Shown: positions 1-9,631, numbered from the stretch's first letter. The stretch: DNA of 64,000 nt from Pseudomonas sp. S04 (GCF_009834545.1 NZ_CP019427.1:3540001-3604000), one strand, 5' to 3'. The notes: a model not told the origin generated them from the letters alone. Program-made: numbers and translations.

Positions 1-2
1 TC

Positions 3-545
3 ACCCCGACCTTGGCGGTTTTCGATATTCGCCGTCGTGATGGCCTGGTCGCCGACCCGAACGACCCTACGTTCACCTACAGCATTCAAGTGGGCGAGCA
101 ACGCAGCAAAGGCTGGGAGCTTGACTTGCCGTTCGTGGTCACCGAGCGCTGGCGCCTGCTTGCCAGCTATACCCAGCTTGATACCACCATCAGCAAAGAC
201 AGCGACGGTGGCCTGCAAGGCAATCGCCTGGCCAACGCACCGCAACGCAACGCCAGTCTATGGAGCACCTACGATTTGCCTGGTGTTTCGGGGTTGAGCA
301 TCGGCATGGGTGCCAATTACGTGGGTGAACGGCAGGCGAACAACAGCAATACCTTTACCCTGCCCTCCTATACCCGCTGGGATAGCAACGTTACGTATCG
401 CTTCGGCCAGGCACTGCGCTACCGCGTACAACTGAATGTGCAGAACCTGTTTGACAAGCGCTACTACGATTCGGGCGGCAGTTTCGTGCCGATGTATCCG
501 GGGGCTCCGCGTACTGCAATGGTTACCCTTGGCGCGGCGTTTTAA
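3..545 (+). CDS. TonB-dependent siderophore receptor, C-terminal part (5' end outside window)
   Basis: Outer-membrane receptor that would bring an iron chelate (or similar ligand) into the periplasm using TonB energy. Only the last ~180 residues are present: the frame is open to the window edge, so the TTG at 12 is not a real start. The visible part has the alternating beta-barrel pattern of the family, with the typical segment ending in NVQNLFDKRYYDSGG and a C-terminal phenylalanine (GAAF), the usual outer-membrane assembly signal. The stop is 2 nt before the ABC ATPase gene, so receptor and importer form one operon. The ligand cannot be read from this fragment; a siderophore is the family default. 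Confidence 0.9.
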   Translation, partial: TPTLAVFDIRRRDGLVADPNDPTFTYSIQVGEQRSKGWELDLPFVVTERWRLLASYTQLDTTISKDSDGGLQGNRLANAPQRNASLWSTYDLPGVSGLSIGMGANYVGERQANNSNTFTLPSYTRWDSNVTYRFGQALRYRVQLNVQNLFDKRYYDSGGSFVPMYPGAPRTAMVTLGAAF

Positions 546-547
546 GC

Positions 548-1516
548 ATGCTGCGTAGCTACGCACTAGAAGTCGGATACCGCCGACAAGCCGTACTCGG
601 TCCCCTCGACCTGCATTTACCCAAAGGGCGCCTGGTGTGTCTGCTGGGCGCGAATGGCGCCGGCAAGTCGACGCTGATCCGCACATTGAGCGCCATGCAG
701 CGGGCTGTCTCAGGGCGCATCGAATTGGATGGGCAGCCGCTTGATTCCCTCGCCCCGGCAGAACGCGCCAAACGCATGGCCGTGGTGTTGACCGATCGGG
801 TCGATCCGGGCGCACTTAGCGGCTTTGAACTGGCCGCGCTCGGACGCTACCCGCATGTCGGCTGGGCTGGAAGACTCAACGAACACGATCGGCACATCGT
901 CACCCAGGCACTCGAACACGCAGGCGCTGCGGGTCTGGCAGCCAAGGCGGTGGCAAACATGTCCGACGGCGAGCGCCAGAAAGTCCTGTTGGCACGCGCC
1001 TTGGCACAACAGCCCAAGGTGCTGATCCTGGATGAGATCACCGCCTTCCTGGACCTGCCGCGGCGTATTGAAACCTTGCGGCTGCTGCAGCAGCTGGCAC
1101 GAGAGCGGGATCTGGCCATTCTTTTGTCGTGCCATGACCTTGAACTTGCCCTGCGCTGCGCCGATCTGCTGTGGCTGATCGATCAGTCGCGCCAATTGCA
1201 GTGTGGCGCCCCGGAAGACCTGGTGCTTGATGGACGGCTTGGGCAAACCTTCTCCAGCAATGGCTTGCACTTTGACCTGGAGCGTGGCGAGTGGGGCCTT
1301 GCAGCCATGCCGGGGCGTCCCGTGCGCTTGCAAGCATCTGGGATCACACGCGTGTGGACGCAACGCGCCTTGCACCGGATCGGCTATCAGGAGGCCGAGC
1401 ACGCCGCGCTGCATATCAGCGCAGAGTCGATGGATTTTCGTCTGCGTGACGGTGAGCGCACTCAGCGCTTCAGCAGTCTCGGACAACTGGTTGTGGCGCT
1501 GGAGGCATTGCCATGA
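548..1516 (+). CDS. FecE/FhuC-type ABC transporter ATP-binding protein
   Basis: Cytoplasmic ATPase of an iron-chelate/cobalamin type importer. Walker A GANGAGKST is at residues 34-42, the ABC signature is SDGERQ near 139-144 and Walker B is VLILDE near 158-163, followed by the H-loop SCHD. At 322 residues it is longer than the usual ~255-265; the extra ~60-70 C-terminal residues after the ABC core have no motif I recognise. It starts 2 nt after the receptor and ends in an ATGA overlap with the binding-protein gene, so translation is coupled. The substrate is probably the ligand of the upstream receptor. Confidence 0.92.
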   Translation: MLRSYALEVGYRRQAVLGPLDLHLPKGRLVCLLGANGAGKSTLIRTLSAMQRAVSGRIELDGQPLDSLAPAERAKRMAVVLTDRVDPGALSGFELAALGRYPHVGWAGRLNEHDRHIVTQALEHAGAAGLAAKAVANMSDGERQKVLLARALAQQPKVLILDEITAFLDLPRRIETLRLLQQLARERDLAILLSCHDLELALRCADLLWLIDQSRQLQCGAPEDLVLDGRLGQTFSSNGLHFDLERGEWGLAAMPGRPVRLQASGITRVWTQRALHRIGYQEAEHAALHISAESMDFRLRDGERTQRFSSLGQLVVALEALP

Positions 1517-2745
1517 GTTGGCATCTGTGGGCGGTGCTTTTACTGTTGATTTGTGTGCCAGGATGCGATGCGCGCCAAGCTTCGCTGGCTCGCGTTCAGC
1601 CTGCGCATAACGTCGGTATGCAGCCCGAACACAACCAACTGGAGGCATGCGTTGCTGACTATCATGCCGGTGTCGACTACTTTCCGCAGCGCGCCAGTTT
1701 TAGCTGGTCAGATCAGTTGTCCGTCGAATACGGACTGAATTTCAAACGTTTGCGATTTCGCTCCAGCGTCAATGCGGGAGAGCCCCTGGAGATTGTTTTA
1801 GTCCAGTGTGGTACGCCGACACCTGCGCATTCGCCTGCAACACTGGTGGTCCAGGTACCGATTCAGCGCCTGGCAACCGGTAACTCGGCAATGTTGGGGG
1901 CGGCGGATGAGCTAGGTATCGTTGACCGACTGGTGGGCATCGAGAATGTCCGCGCGCCTACCGTGGAATCAGTGCGCAAACGAGTTGCAAGCGGCCACAT
2001 CCACGAGCTGTGGGGCAATGCCCACTCAAATATCGAACCGATCATGGCGGCCCAGCCGGATGTCTATCTGAGCTTCTTCTCCGCCTACCCGCAATTCAAT
2101 ATTCATCCGCAGTTGCAGCAAGTCGGCGTGCTGGCCCTGCCTCAGGCCGATCATCTTGAAAGCCACCCTCTTGGCCGGGCTGAATGGTTGAAGTTCCTGG
2201 CGTTACTGGTGAACCGCGAAGCTCAAGCCAATCGCCAATTCGCTGCGATTGAACGCGACTATCTGCGTTGGTCCGCATTGACCAGCGATCTGCAGCAGCG
2301 TCCTCTGGTCATGGCGGGCTTCCCCTCTGGTCGTGGCAGTTTCGAGGTATTTGGCGGCCTCAATCAGCGGGCCCGATTGATTGCCGATGCGGGTGGGCAA
2401 TACGTGCTTGAGCAGTCCCGGGAACGAGGCAGCCTGGTGCAGGTAAGTTTCGAACACCTCTACGAGAAAGGCGCCGCGGCCCCCTTCTGGCTGGGTGCCA
2501 AGCCTGGGTACGCCTCGCTGCCGCAGATGCTCGCAACCAGCCCCCACAGTCGCTGGTTTCGTGCAGCGCGTGAGGGCCGGGTATATGCCTTCGACCAAGG
2601 CTACACAGGTGCCTGGGCTTCGCCCTATCAGGACCAGAGCATGACCCGGCCGCACGTGTTGTTGGCCGAACTGGTCCAAGTGCTGCACCCACAACTGTCG
2701 CCTTCCGCCCTCCCCTCCAACGTATTTGTTCGCAAGTTGCCATGA
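1513..2745 (+). CDS. FecB/BtuF-type substrate-binding lipoprotein of the ABC importer
   Basis: Periplasmic binding protein of the importer (PF01497-like). The N-terminus is a short lipoprotein signal: hydrophobic stretch LWAVLLLLICVPGC, with lipobox-like VPGC and the probable lipidated Cys at residue 19. The first ~120 mature residues before the TROLL-like core look like an added N-terminal region, and the core contains the family segments LGAADELGIVDRLVGIEN and AAQPDVYLSFFS. At 410 residues it is longer than FecB (~300). It overlaps the ATPase gene by ATGA at its start and the permease gene by ATGA at its end. Ligand not identifiable from sequence. Confidence 0.88.
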   Translation: MSWHLWAVLLLLICVPGCDARQASLARVQPAHNVGMQPEHNQLEACVADYHAGVDYFPQRASFSWSDQLSVEYGLNFKRLRFRSSVNAGEPLEIVLVQCGTPTPAHSPATLVVQVPIQRLATGNSAMLGAADELGIVDRLVGIENVRAPTVESVRKRVASGHIHELWGNAHSNIEPIMAAQPDVYLSFFSAYPQFNIHPQLQQVGVLALPQADHLESHPLGRAEWLKFLALLVNREAQANRQFAAIERDYLRWSALTSDLQQRPLVMAGFPSGRGSFEVFGGLNQRARLIADAGGQYVLEQSRERGSLVQVSFEHLYEKGAAAPFWLGAKPGYASLPQMLATSPHSRWFRAAREGRVYAFDQGYTGAWASPYQDQSMTRPHVLLAELVQVLHPQLSPSALPSNVFVRKLP

Positions 2746-3797
2746 CCATGATCATCAAACACGCCCCTTCATTTACTTACCTGCCCGTTGGGTGTCGCTA
2801 CGTGTTGTTGGCGCTCTTGACCCTGACCTTGCTGATCGCTGAATTGACCATCGGCGCTGTAGACATCCCGGTCACAGCGATTCTTGGCGCACTGGCGGGC
2901 GGTTCGATCGAGACTGTCTGGCACAACATCCTTTTTCAGTTTCGTCTGCCTCGCGCCTTGAATGCGCTGGTCAGCGGAGGAGCGCTGGGGGCAGCAGGAT
3001 TGTTGCTGCAGACGCTGTTTCGCAACCCCCTGGCAGACCCGTATGTCCTCGGCATCGTCCACAGCGCGCGGTTGGGCGCCGCCGTACTGGTGACATTCTC
3101 CGGGGTGGCAGGTAACGCCTGGTTGAGCCAGTTCGGCTTGGCAGGCGACGTAGGACTGGCGCTTGCCTCCGTTGCAGGATCGACCTTGCTGTTGAGCCTG
3201 CTGGCGTTTATTTCCGGGCGGGTCAACACCATCACCCTGCTGATCAGCGGGCTGATGCTCGGTTACATGGCCGTGGGCTTGATCAGTGTGTTGCTGCACT
3301 TTGTCGATGAGAACCAGGCGCGGGCTTTCAAGGCGTGGGATGACGCAAGTTTCGCTGGCGCGACTGGCGCGCAGTTGCGCTTGCTGATACCCGGAGTCCT
3401 GCTTGGCTTTGCCGCCCTATGGGCACTGTCCAAGCCTCTTAACGCGCTGCTCCTTGGCGACCGTTATGCGGCATCGATGGGCATGCCGGTAAAACGCATT
3501 CGCCGGATTGCCCTGTTCATCGCGGCATGGCTCTGCGGGCTGGTCACCGCCTATTGCGGACCGGTGGCTTTTCTTGGCCTGGTCGCAGCGCAAGTCGCCC
3601 GAGGGGTCATACCCAGCGCAGATCACCGACTGCTGATGCCTGCGGCCGTGCTCCTGGGTTCCTCGCTTGGGCTGGCGGCCGATCTGGTCACTCATCTGCC
3701 GTGGAGCCGACACGTGTTGCACCTCAATGCCGTGATCGGCCTGGTGGGGGCACCCATCGCGCTCTACGTATTGCTGCGTCCACACGCCAGGCCATGA
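2742..3797 (+). CDS. FecCD-family ABC permease
   Basis: Inner-membrane permease of the iron-chelate importer, 351 residues, with about ten hydrophobic segments as in BtuC/FhuB halves. Family landmarks are RLPRALNALVSGGALGAAGLLLQTLFRNPLADP near residues 67-100 and the C-terminal GPVAFLGLVAAQVAR. Only one permease gene is present, so the complex would be a homodimer. It is the last gene of the receptor-ATPase-binding protein-permease operon and converges on the LysR gene with a 9 nt gap. Confidence 0.93.
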   Translation: MTMIIKHAPSFTYLPVGCRYVLLALLTLTLLIAELTIGAVDIPVTAILGALAGGSIETVWHNILFQFRLPRALNALVSGGALGAAGLLLQTLFRNPLADPYVLGIVHSARLGAAVLVTFSGVAGNAWLSQFGLAGDVGLALASVAGSTLLLSLLAFISGRVNTITLLISGLMLGYMAVGLISVLLHFVDENQARAFKAWDDASFAGATGAQLRLLIPGVLLGFAALWALSKPLNALLLGDRYAASMGMPVKRIRRIALFIAAWLCGLVTAYCGPVAFLGLVAAQVARGVIPSADHRLLMPAAVLLGSSLGLAADLVTHLPWSRHVLHLNAVIGLVGAPIALYVLLRPHARP

Positions 3798-3806
3798 TCC
3801 CCCACC

Positions 3807-4682
3807 TCACTCAGCCAGCCCCTCTCGAACCACGTTAAAAAACGTCGTCAGGATACGCCGCGAACTCTGCGCGCGCAGGCACACCAGCGTCTCGGTGAAG
3901 CGCCGCTGACAATCGACGATGGGCAACCCGCGAAGCCGTGAATCAGAGCCCAGCTCGGTCGCCGAGACAACCCCGACACCCATGCCAATCGCCACCGCTT
4001 CACGTGCGGCTTCGCGCCCATCCACTTCGATCGCCTTGCGGATGCGCAAGCCTGCGGTGGCCATTTCTTCCTCCAGGCACAGGCGCGTCATCGAGCCTTT
4101 TTCCCGCAGCACTAGCGGCGTGTCGTGCAGGTCGCCAAGGCTGATGGATTCGCGTTGCGCCCAGGGATGATCAAGCGCGACGAACGCCAGCATCGGATCG
4201 CTGCGCAAGGGCAGCGACAGCAGTCGGTCGTCCTCGATAGTGCGACCCAGCAGGGCGATGTCGGCCTGATGAGCGAATAAGCGTTGCAGCACCTCATCGG
4301 TATTGGCGGTTTCAATCTTCACATCGATACCGGGGTAACGCCTGCAAAAGCGTGCGACATAGGGCAGCACATGCACCGGCGCATCCACGGCGAGGTTCAG
4401 GGATCCCGTGGACAGGGTGCGATAGTCCATCAGCATGTCGTGGGCATCGACACTGATATCAAACAAGCGCCGGGTCAGGCCGAACAACCGCTCGCCCACT
4501 TCAGTCAGGCGCACCTGGCGCTTGTCGCGGTAGAACACCATCACCCCGTAATAGTCCTCGAGCTTGCGTACCTGGTCGGACACCGCCGGTTGAGACAGGC
4601 AGAGCTGCTCGGCCGCGCGGGTGAAACTGCCGTTGACGGCAACCGCGTGGAACGCCTTGAGTTGGGTATGGGAAATGGTCAT
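3807..4682 (-). CDS. LysR-type regulator, probable activator of the aminoethylphosphonate locus
   Basis: 291-residue LysR regulator. The N-terminal winged helix-turn-helix is clear (LKAFHAVAVNGSFTRAAEQLCLSQPAVSDQVRKLE), followed by a substrate-binding effector domain. It is transcribed away from the RidA/FAD oxidase genes across a 145 nt divergent region holding the palindrome AAATCGATTT, the classical position for a LysR regulator and its target. Inference: it senses AEP or phosphonoacetaldehyde and controls 4828-14130. The effector has not been identified from sequence. Confidence 0.9.
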   Translation of the reverse strand: MTISHTQLKAFHAVAVNGSFTRAAEQLCLSQPAVSDQVRKLEDYYGVMVFYRDKRQVRLTEVGERLFGLTRRLFDISVDAHDMLMDYRTLSTGSLNLAVDAPVHVLPYVARFCRRYPGIDVKIETANTDEVLQRLFAHQADIALLGRTIEDDRLLSLPLRSDPMLAFVALDHPWAQRESISLGDLHDTPLVLREKGSMTRLCLEEEMATAGLRIRKAIEVDGREAAREAVAIGMGVGVVSATELGSDSRLRGLPIVDCQRRFTETLVCLRAQSSRRILTTFFNVVREGLAE

Positions 4683-4724
4683 CGCGGCAGCCTTGGCATA
4701 GGTTCAACTTATTCATGCATACGC

Positions 4725-4735
4725 TAAATCGATTT
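4725..4735. promoter_or_regulatory. Candidate LysR operator, palindrome AAATCGATTT (site 1)
   Basis: TAAATCGATTT lies in the intergenic region between the LysR gene and the RidA gene. The same 11-mer occurs at 6727-6737, upstream of phnW. The 10-nt core is a perfect palindrome. Position and recurrence suggest a regulator site; this is inference only. Confidence 0.4.
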
Positions 4736-4827
4736 TATTTATAGACGATGAACTGCAAGCATGGTTTTCGCAAGCCCCGGACCAGTGTTCGAACACTGCC
4801 GCCCTCGTCTCAGCCCGGAAGCACTTT

Positions 4828-5178
4828 ATGCAAATCGAACGTTTCGCCGCGACAAAACGCCGCTCGGACATGGTCCGCTATGACAACCACCTCTATATCG
4901 GTGGCCAGGTTGCCAGCGACCTCAGCGGCGACATCGAGGCCCAGACCCACGAGGTGCTCGCCGGTATCGAGCAGCTCCTACTGAGTGCCGGCAGCAGCCG
5001 CAAGCAGGTACTTTCGGTACGTATCCTGCTCGCCCATCGCGACGACTACGCAGGGCTCAACAGGGTCTGGGACCAGTTCTTTCCCGAAGGCCATGCCCCA
5101 ACGCGAGCGTGCACCCTGGCCGATCTGATCGACCCCGGTTGGCGCGTGGAAATGATCGTGGTCGCTGCATGCGCCTGA
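4828..5178 (+). CDS. RidA-family (YjgF) enamine/imine deaminase-like protein
   Basis: 116-residue RidA/YjgF fold protein. RidA proteins hydrolyse reactive enamines and imines formed by amine-oxidising or PLP enzymes. The family's substrate-carboxylate Arg appears conserved in PTRACTLADLIDPGWRVEM near the C-terminus. GGAAG about 10 nt upstream supports the ATG at 4828. It is first in the gene order of the AEP locus, 49 nt before an FAD-dependent amine oxidase; inference: it clears the imine that the oxidase releases from AEP or an N-substituted AEP, speeding phosphonoacetaldehyde formation. Confidence 0.85.
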   Translation: MQIERFAATKRRSDMVRYDNHLYIGGQVASDLSGDIEAQTHEVLAGIEQLLLSAGSSRKQVLSVRILLAHRDDYAGLNRVWDQFFPEGHAPTRACTLADLIDPGWRVEMIVVAACA

Positions 5179-5227
5179 TTGCCTGCTCAAGCCCTGCCCC
5201 CAAAACCGCTGCAACGGAGATGACGTC

Positions 5228-6619
5228 ATGCGCCCCTACTGGCTCGATCAGGCCCTGAAAACTCAACCCGACTCGCCCTGCCCGCCGCTGCGGCAGAACA
5301 CCCGCGCCGATGTCTGCATCGTCGGTGGCGGTTACACCGGTTTGTGGACTGCGATCATGCTCAAGGAACAGAACCCCGAGCTGGACGTGGTCATCGTCGA
5401 AGCCGACATCTGTGGTGCCGGCGCCAGTGGACGCAACGGCGGCTGCGCGCTGTCCTGGTCGGCCAAATACTTCACCCTGGAGCGGTTGTTTGGGGTCAAC
5501 GAGGCAATACGCCTGGTCAAGGAATCGGAGCAAAGCATCTACGCCATCGGCAGCTTTTGCGAGAAGTACGCGGTTGATGCCGATTACCGTCTCGATGGCA
5601 CGCTTTACACGGCAACCAACCGTGCCCAGGTCGGCTCGACCGACAGCGTGATCGCCGCGCTGGAGCGCAATGGCATTAACTCTTTCTCCAAGTACGCGCT
5701 AGCTGACGTGCAGCGCATGGCGGGCTCGACCCGACACATTGAAGGCTGGTTCTCGCCTGCGGCAGCCAGTGTGCAGCCGGGCAAGCTGGTGCGCGGTCTG
5801 CGTCGAGTCGCACTGCAATTGGGTGTGCGTATCTACGAAGGCTCACCGATGACCCATTTGCAAGAGGGTCAGCCTGCCACCGTCAACACCCCGAACGGCA
5901 ACGTCACCTGCGACCGGGTCGTGTTGGCGATGAACGCCTGGATGGCGCGTGCCTTTGCGCAGTTCTCGCGGTCAGTTGCCATCGTCTCCAGTGACATGAT
6001 CATTACCGAGCCTCGACCCGACCTGCTCAAGCGGATCGGCCTGACCAGCGGGGTCACCGTGCTCGACTCACGCATCTTCGTGCACTACTACCACAACACC
6101 CCGGACGGCCGGATCATGCTCGGCAAAGGCGGCAATACCTTCGCCTACGGCGGGCGCATGTTGCCGGTATTCGACCAGCCATCGCCCTACAAAGGATTGT
6201 TGCGCAACACCCTTGCCGAGTTCTTCCCCGACTTTGCCGATGTCGGCATCGCCGCCACCTGGAATGGCCCGTCCGATCGCTCCGTCACCGGGCTACCGTT
6301 CTTCGGCCGGATGGGCGCAGGCGGCAATATCTTTTATGGCTTCGGCTATTCCGGCAGCGGTGTCGGCCCTTGTCACATGGGTGGACAGATCCTCTCATCG
6401 CTGGTGTTGGGGCAGGACAACCCCTGGACACGCTCGCCGCTGGTGCAAGGTCCGCTCGGCCATTTCCCACCGGAGCCGATCCGCTACCTCGGTTCGCTGA
6501 TGGTGCGCAATGCCATTCGGCGCAAGGAGCACGCCGAGGATCACAACCTGCACCCGCGTCGACTGGATGTGCGCCTGGCGAAATTCGCCGCGGCGGCCGG
6601 CAAGTCAGACAAGGGCTAA
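5228..6619 (+). CDS. FAD-dependent amine oxidoreductase (DadA/PuuB type) of the phosphonate locus
   Basis: 463-residue DAO-superfamily flavoenzyme. The Rossmann dinucleotide motif is VGGGYTGLWTA near residues 31-41, followed by the GAGASGRNGG FAD-binding segment near 65-75 and a C-terminal GFGYSGSGVG flavin loop. The family oxidises primary or secondary amines to imines with reduction of FAD. Its place between a RidA protein and phnW argues that it oxidises AEP or an N-methylated AEP to phosphonoacetaldehyde, giving a second entry route beside the transaminase. Flavin oxidases of this kind are known in phosphonate-breakdown clusters, but the exact substrate is not decidable here. Confidence 0.85.
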   Translation: MRPYWLDQALKTQPDSPCPPLRQNTRADVCIVGGGYTGLWTAIMLKEQNPELDVVIVEADICGAGASGRNGGCALSWSAKYFTLERLFGVNEAIRLVKESEQSIYAIGSFCEKYAVDADYRLDGTLYTATNRAQVGSTDSVIAALERNGINSFSKYALADVQRMAGSTRHIEGWFSPAAASVQPGKLVRGLRRVALQLGVRIYEGSPMTHLQEGQPATVNTPNGNVTCDRVVLAMNAWMARAFAQFSRSVAIVSSDMIITEPRPDLLKRIGLTSGVTVLDSRIFVHYYHNTPDGRIMLGKGGNTFAYGGRMLPVFDQPSPYKGLLRNTLAEFFPDFADVGIAATWNGPSDRSVTGLPFFGRMGAGGNIFYGFGYSGSGVGPCHMGGQILSSLVLGQDNPWTRSPLVQGPLGHFPPEPIRYLGSLMVRNAIRRKEHAEDHNLHPRRLDVRLAKFAAAAGKSDKG

Positions 6620-6726
6620 CGCCCCGCTCACACAGCGACCGCTCACTTGAACAGCAACCCAGGGTCTGATCTGGAGGGTAGACGAATGATTTCGACTTAT
6701 AAGCTCAGCTTGTTTGTGACATGTGA

Positions 6727-6737
6727 TAAATCGATTT
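6727..6737. promoter_or_regulatory. Candidate LysR operator, palindrome AAATCGATTT (site 2)
   Basis: The same 11-mer as at 4725-4735, here in the 193 nt gap between the FAD oxidase and phnW, 76 nt before the phnW ATG. It suggests a second promoter under the same regulator. Inference from recurrence only. Confidence 0.4.
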
Positions 6738-6812
6738 CAGTTATTTTTCCGCAGATGTTTTGATCACGCCATGCATCACTCCCCCACAAAAACAAAACCG
6801 CCGGAGAAGATC

Positions 6813-7979
6813 ATGACCAAAGCTGAATTTCCGACCACACAGGCACTGGCTACCCCAGCCCTGGGTGAACCCTACCTGCTGACCCCGGGCCCCTTGACCA
6901 CGTCCAAAGCGACCAAGGAAGCCATGCTGCGCGACTGGGGTTCATGGGATGTTACCTTCAACCAAGTCACTGCCGAAGTTCGCCAGAACTTGCTCAGCAT
7001 GGCCGGTGTCCAGGACGACAGCTTCGCCTGTGTGCCGTTGCAAGGCAGCGGTAGCTACTCGGTGGAGGCAGCTCTGGCCACGGCCATCCCGCGTGACGGT
7101 AAAGCACTGGTGCTGATGAATGGCGCCTACGGCCAGCGCGCCACCAAGACCTTGGAGTACCTCGGCCGCGCGTTCATTACCTTGGACAAAGGCGATTATC
7201 TGCCACCGCAGCCTGAGGAGGTGGACGCCCTGCTCAGGGACAATCCCGACATCACCAACGTCTTCCTGGTCCATTGCGAAACCAGCTCCGGCATTCTCAA
7301 TCCGCTGCGCGAAATCGCCGATGTGGTGAAGGCGCATGGCAAGAGCCTGATCATCGATGCGATGAGCTCCTTCGGAGCCGTGCCGTTGACCATCAATGAG
7401 ATTGCTTTCGACGTGGTGGTGTCCTCCGCCAACAAATGCATCGAGGGTATTCCCGGCTTCGGTTTCGTCATCATCCGCCGCTCCGTGCTGGAGGCCGCCA
7501 AAGGCCGCGCCAACTCCCTGAGCCTCGATCTGTATGAGCAGTGGGTCTACATGGAGCGCACGGGCCAATGGCGCTTCACGCCGCCGACCCACAGCGTCGT
7601 AGCGTTCCATAAAGCCTTGGAGCAACACACTGCCGAAGGCGGTGTGCATGGCCGTCTGGCGCGCTACACGCGCAATCGCGATGTGCTGGTCAAAGGCATG
7701 CGCGAACTGGGCTTCAGGACATTGCTTGAAGACCGTTGGCTGTCGCCAATCATCACCACGTTCTTCAGCCCGCAACATCCCAACTTTGAGTTCAAGCGGT
7801 TCTACGATGAGCTCAAAGCCCGTCAGTTCATCATCTATCCCGGCAAGCTGACCGTAGCCGAGAGTTTCCGTATCGGCTGTATCGGCCAGATCGACGAATA
7901 CATCGTCCATCAGTTGCTGCGCGCCATCGCCGACAGTCTCGTGGCGATGAACGTCGACATGCAACAGCCGGCGGCCTGA
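6813..7979 (+). CDS. phnW: 2-aminoethylphosphonate--pyruvate transaminase
   Basis: PLP enzyme converting 2-aminoethylphosphonate plus pyruvate to phosphonoacetaldehyde plus alanine. The family signature [20 protein letters not shown] is at the N-terminus, and [14 protein letters not shown] places the Schiff-base lysine at about residue 208. With the start at 6813 the protein has 388 residues, close to other PhnW; GGAG 7 nt upstream decides this start over an in-frame ATG 30 codons earlier. It is followed by a 269 nt gap, then the carrier and phnX. The product feeds PhnX at 9632. Confidence 0.95.
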   Translation: MTKAEFPTTQALATPALGEPYLLTPGPLTTSKATKEAMLRDWGSWDVTFNQVTAEVRQNLLSMAGVQDDSFACVPLQGSGSYSVEAALATAIPRDGKALVLMNGAYGQRATKTLEYLGRAFITLDKGDYLPPQPEEVDALLRDNPDITNVFLVHCETSSGILNPLREIADVVKAHGKSLIIDAMSSFGAVPLTINEIAFDVVVSSANKCIEGIPGFGFVIIRRSVLEAAKGRANSLSLDLYEQWVYMERTGQWRFTPPTHSVVAFHKALEQHTAEGGVHGRLARYTRNRDVLVKGMRELGFRTLLEDRWLSPIITTFFSPQHPNFEFKRFYDELKARQFIIYPGKLTVAESFRIGCIGQIDEYIVHQLLRAIADSLVAMNVDMQQPAA

Positions 7980-8175
7980 CGGCCCTTCAAAGGTCCTTGT
8001 CGATTCACGCACGGGTGCAATGGGTAGCACCTGTGGGCAGGGGTCTTTTTTAACCATGGATTCGGTGACTTACCGCTAGGCACAGCCGAGCAGGAGTCAG
8101 CGACCGCGTCAATTTAATACCGAAAGCCTGATGCCACCTCACTGCCATCTGATCGATGCCGTGTGCGTGGAGAGA

Positions 8176-8191
8176 TTTTCTGTACCGAAAA
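8176..8191. promoter_or_regulatory. Imperfect palindrome upstream of the MFS carrier
   Basis: TTTTCTGTACCGAAAA is a 16-nt near-palindrome with one mismatched pair, 57 nt before the carrier start in the 269 nt phnW-carrier gap. It could be an operator for a separate promoter. No matching site was found elsewhere in the window. Confidence 0.25.
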
Positions 8192-8248
8192 TAAAAACAA
8201 AACCCATTACTTTGCGCTGTCTGGCACCACATACGGGATCAGAACACC

Positions 8249-9592
8249 ATGAACAAGAACGCTACAAACCCTCTCGCAACCGGCTGGAAATCGCTCCAGC
8301 GCTGGCGCGTGCAAATTTTCCTTATCACCTGGGTGGCCTACGCGGCCTTCTACTTTACCCGCAAGGCTTTTTCTGTGGCCAAACTGGGGATTGGCGAAGA
8401 TCCGGACTTCATGCTCGAAAAGAGCATGATGGCCAACCTCGATGCCCTCTACCTGATCGCGTATGCAGTCGGCCAGTTTCTGTGGGGCAACTTCTCTGAC
8501 CGCTTCGGTCCCAGGGTCGTGGTCCTCAGCGGACTGGTGATCTCGGCGCTGGCGGCGCTACTGATGGGCACCTACGCCACGCTACCGATCTTCGCCTCCT
8601 GCATGCTGATCCAGGGCCTGGCTCAGTCCACGGGTTGGTCGGGGCTGTGCAAGAACGTTGGGAGCTTCTTCAGCACTGGCGAACGTGGCCGCGTACTGGG
8701 TTACTGGAGCACCTGCTACGCCTTTGGCGGCCTGGTTGCCACACCGTTTGCCGGTTGGTGGGCCTACAACGCCTACCATGACTGGCGCATCGCGTTCATC
8801 AGCAGCGCCGTGGTGGTGCTGGTGGTAGCGGTACTGTTCTTTTTCCTGCAACGCAACCAGCCAGAAGATGTCGGGTTGCCGCCTGTAGAGATCGAGATCG
8901 AACCCGTCAGCAAGGTCGCAGTGCCGCGCGAAAGCATGTGGGCCGGTTTGCGCACGGTGATGAAAAATCGAACCGTACTGGTGCTCGGCCTGGCCTATTT
9001 CATGCTCAAGCCAGCGCGCTACGCGATTCTGCTCTGGGGGCCGGTGATTATCTACGAGCGGATGCCAGAGATTGGCAAAGTGGCATCCGCCATCGTGCCG
9101 ACGGCTTTTGAACTGGCAGGCCTGGCAGGTCCGATCCTGATTGGTATCGCCTCAGACAAGTACTTTGGCGCTCGGCGGATGCCGGCCTGTGTCCTTAGCC
9201 TGGTTCTGCTTACCATTTGCCTCGCGCTGTTCGTCCCTGCCATGCAGAGCGGCAGTCTTTACATGGTGGTTGGCCTGCTGTTCATGATGGGCCTGACGCT
9301 TTACGGGCCGGACTCGATGATGAGCGGCTCGGCGGCCATTGATTTCGGCAGTAAGGACGGAGCGGCCTCCGCCGCAGGCTTCGTCAACGGTTGCGGTTCG
9401 ATAGGCGCGGTCCTCGGCGGCCTGTTACCCGGTTACTTCGACACCACCACCATCTTCCTGGTGTTCACCGTCGCGGCACTACTGGCCAGCCTGATGTTGA
9501 TTCCATTCTGGAACAGCCGCCCGAAAACCGTGGAAAGCACGGCGCTGGCCTCGGCTCCGATACAAACGGTCATCGTTGGCACCACCCCCTGA
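8249..9592 (+). CDS. Organophosphate:phosphate antiporter-type MFS carrier, probable AEP/phosphonate importer
   Basis: 447-residue inner-membrane carrier with about 12 hydrophobic segments. The N-terminal segment AAFYFTRKAFSVAKLG resembles the GlpT/UhpT/PgtP (OPA) family, whose conserved arginines bind phosphoryl groups. The position between phnW and phnX makes AEP or a related phosphonate the likely substrate. MFS-type AEP carriers (AepP) are known in pseudomonads; whether this is that protein would need a tree. Alternative: a phosphoglycerate-type antiporter. Confidence 0.85.
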   Translation: MNKNATNPLATGWKSLQRWRVQIFLITWVAYAAFYFTRKAFSVAKLGIGEDPDFMLEKSMMANLDALYLIAYAVGQFLWGNFSDRFGPRVVVLSGLVISALAALLMGTYATLPIFASCMLIQGLAQSTGWSGLCKNVGSFFSTGERGRVLGYWSTCYAFGGLVATPFAGWWAYNAYHDWRIAFISSAVVVLVVAVLFFFLQRNQPEDVGLPPVEIEIEPVSKVAVPRESMWAGLRTVMKNRTVLVLGLAYFMLKPARYAILLWGPVIIYERMPEIGKVASAIVPTAFELAGLAGPILIGIASDKYFGARRMPACVLSLVLLTICLALFVPAMQSGSLYMVVGLLFMMGLTLYGPDSMMSGSAAIDFGSKDGAASAAGFVNGCGSIGAVLGGLLPGYFDTTTIFLVFTVAALLASLMLIPFWNSRPKTVESTALASAPIQTVIVGTTP

Positions 9593-9631
9593 ATTCGAAT
9601 TAATCATTCACCATTCATTGGAGCTATCACC

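Noticed and set aside
7980..8060. Terminator after phnW (GGTGC...GCACC then a T run near 8046)
   Set aside because: The 5-bp stem is ~20 nt away from the T run, too far for a standard intrinsic terminator.
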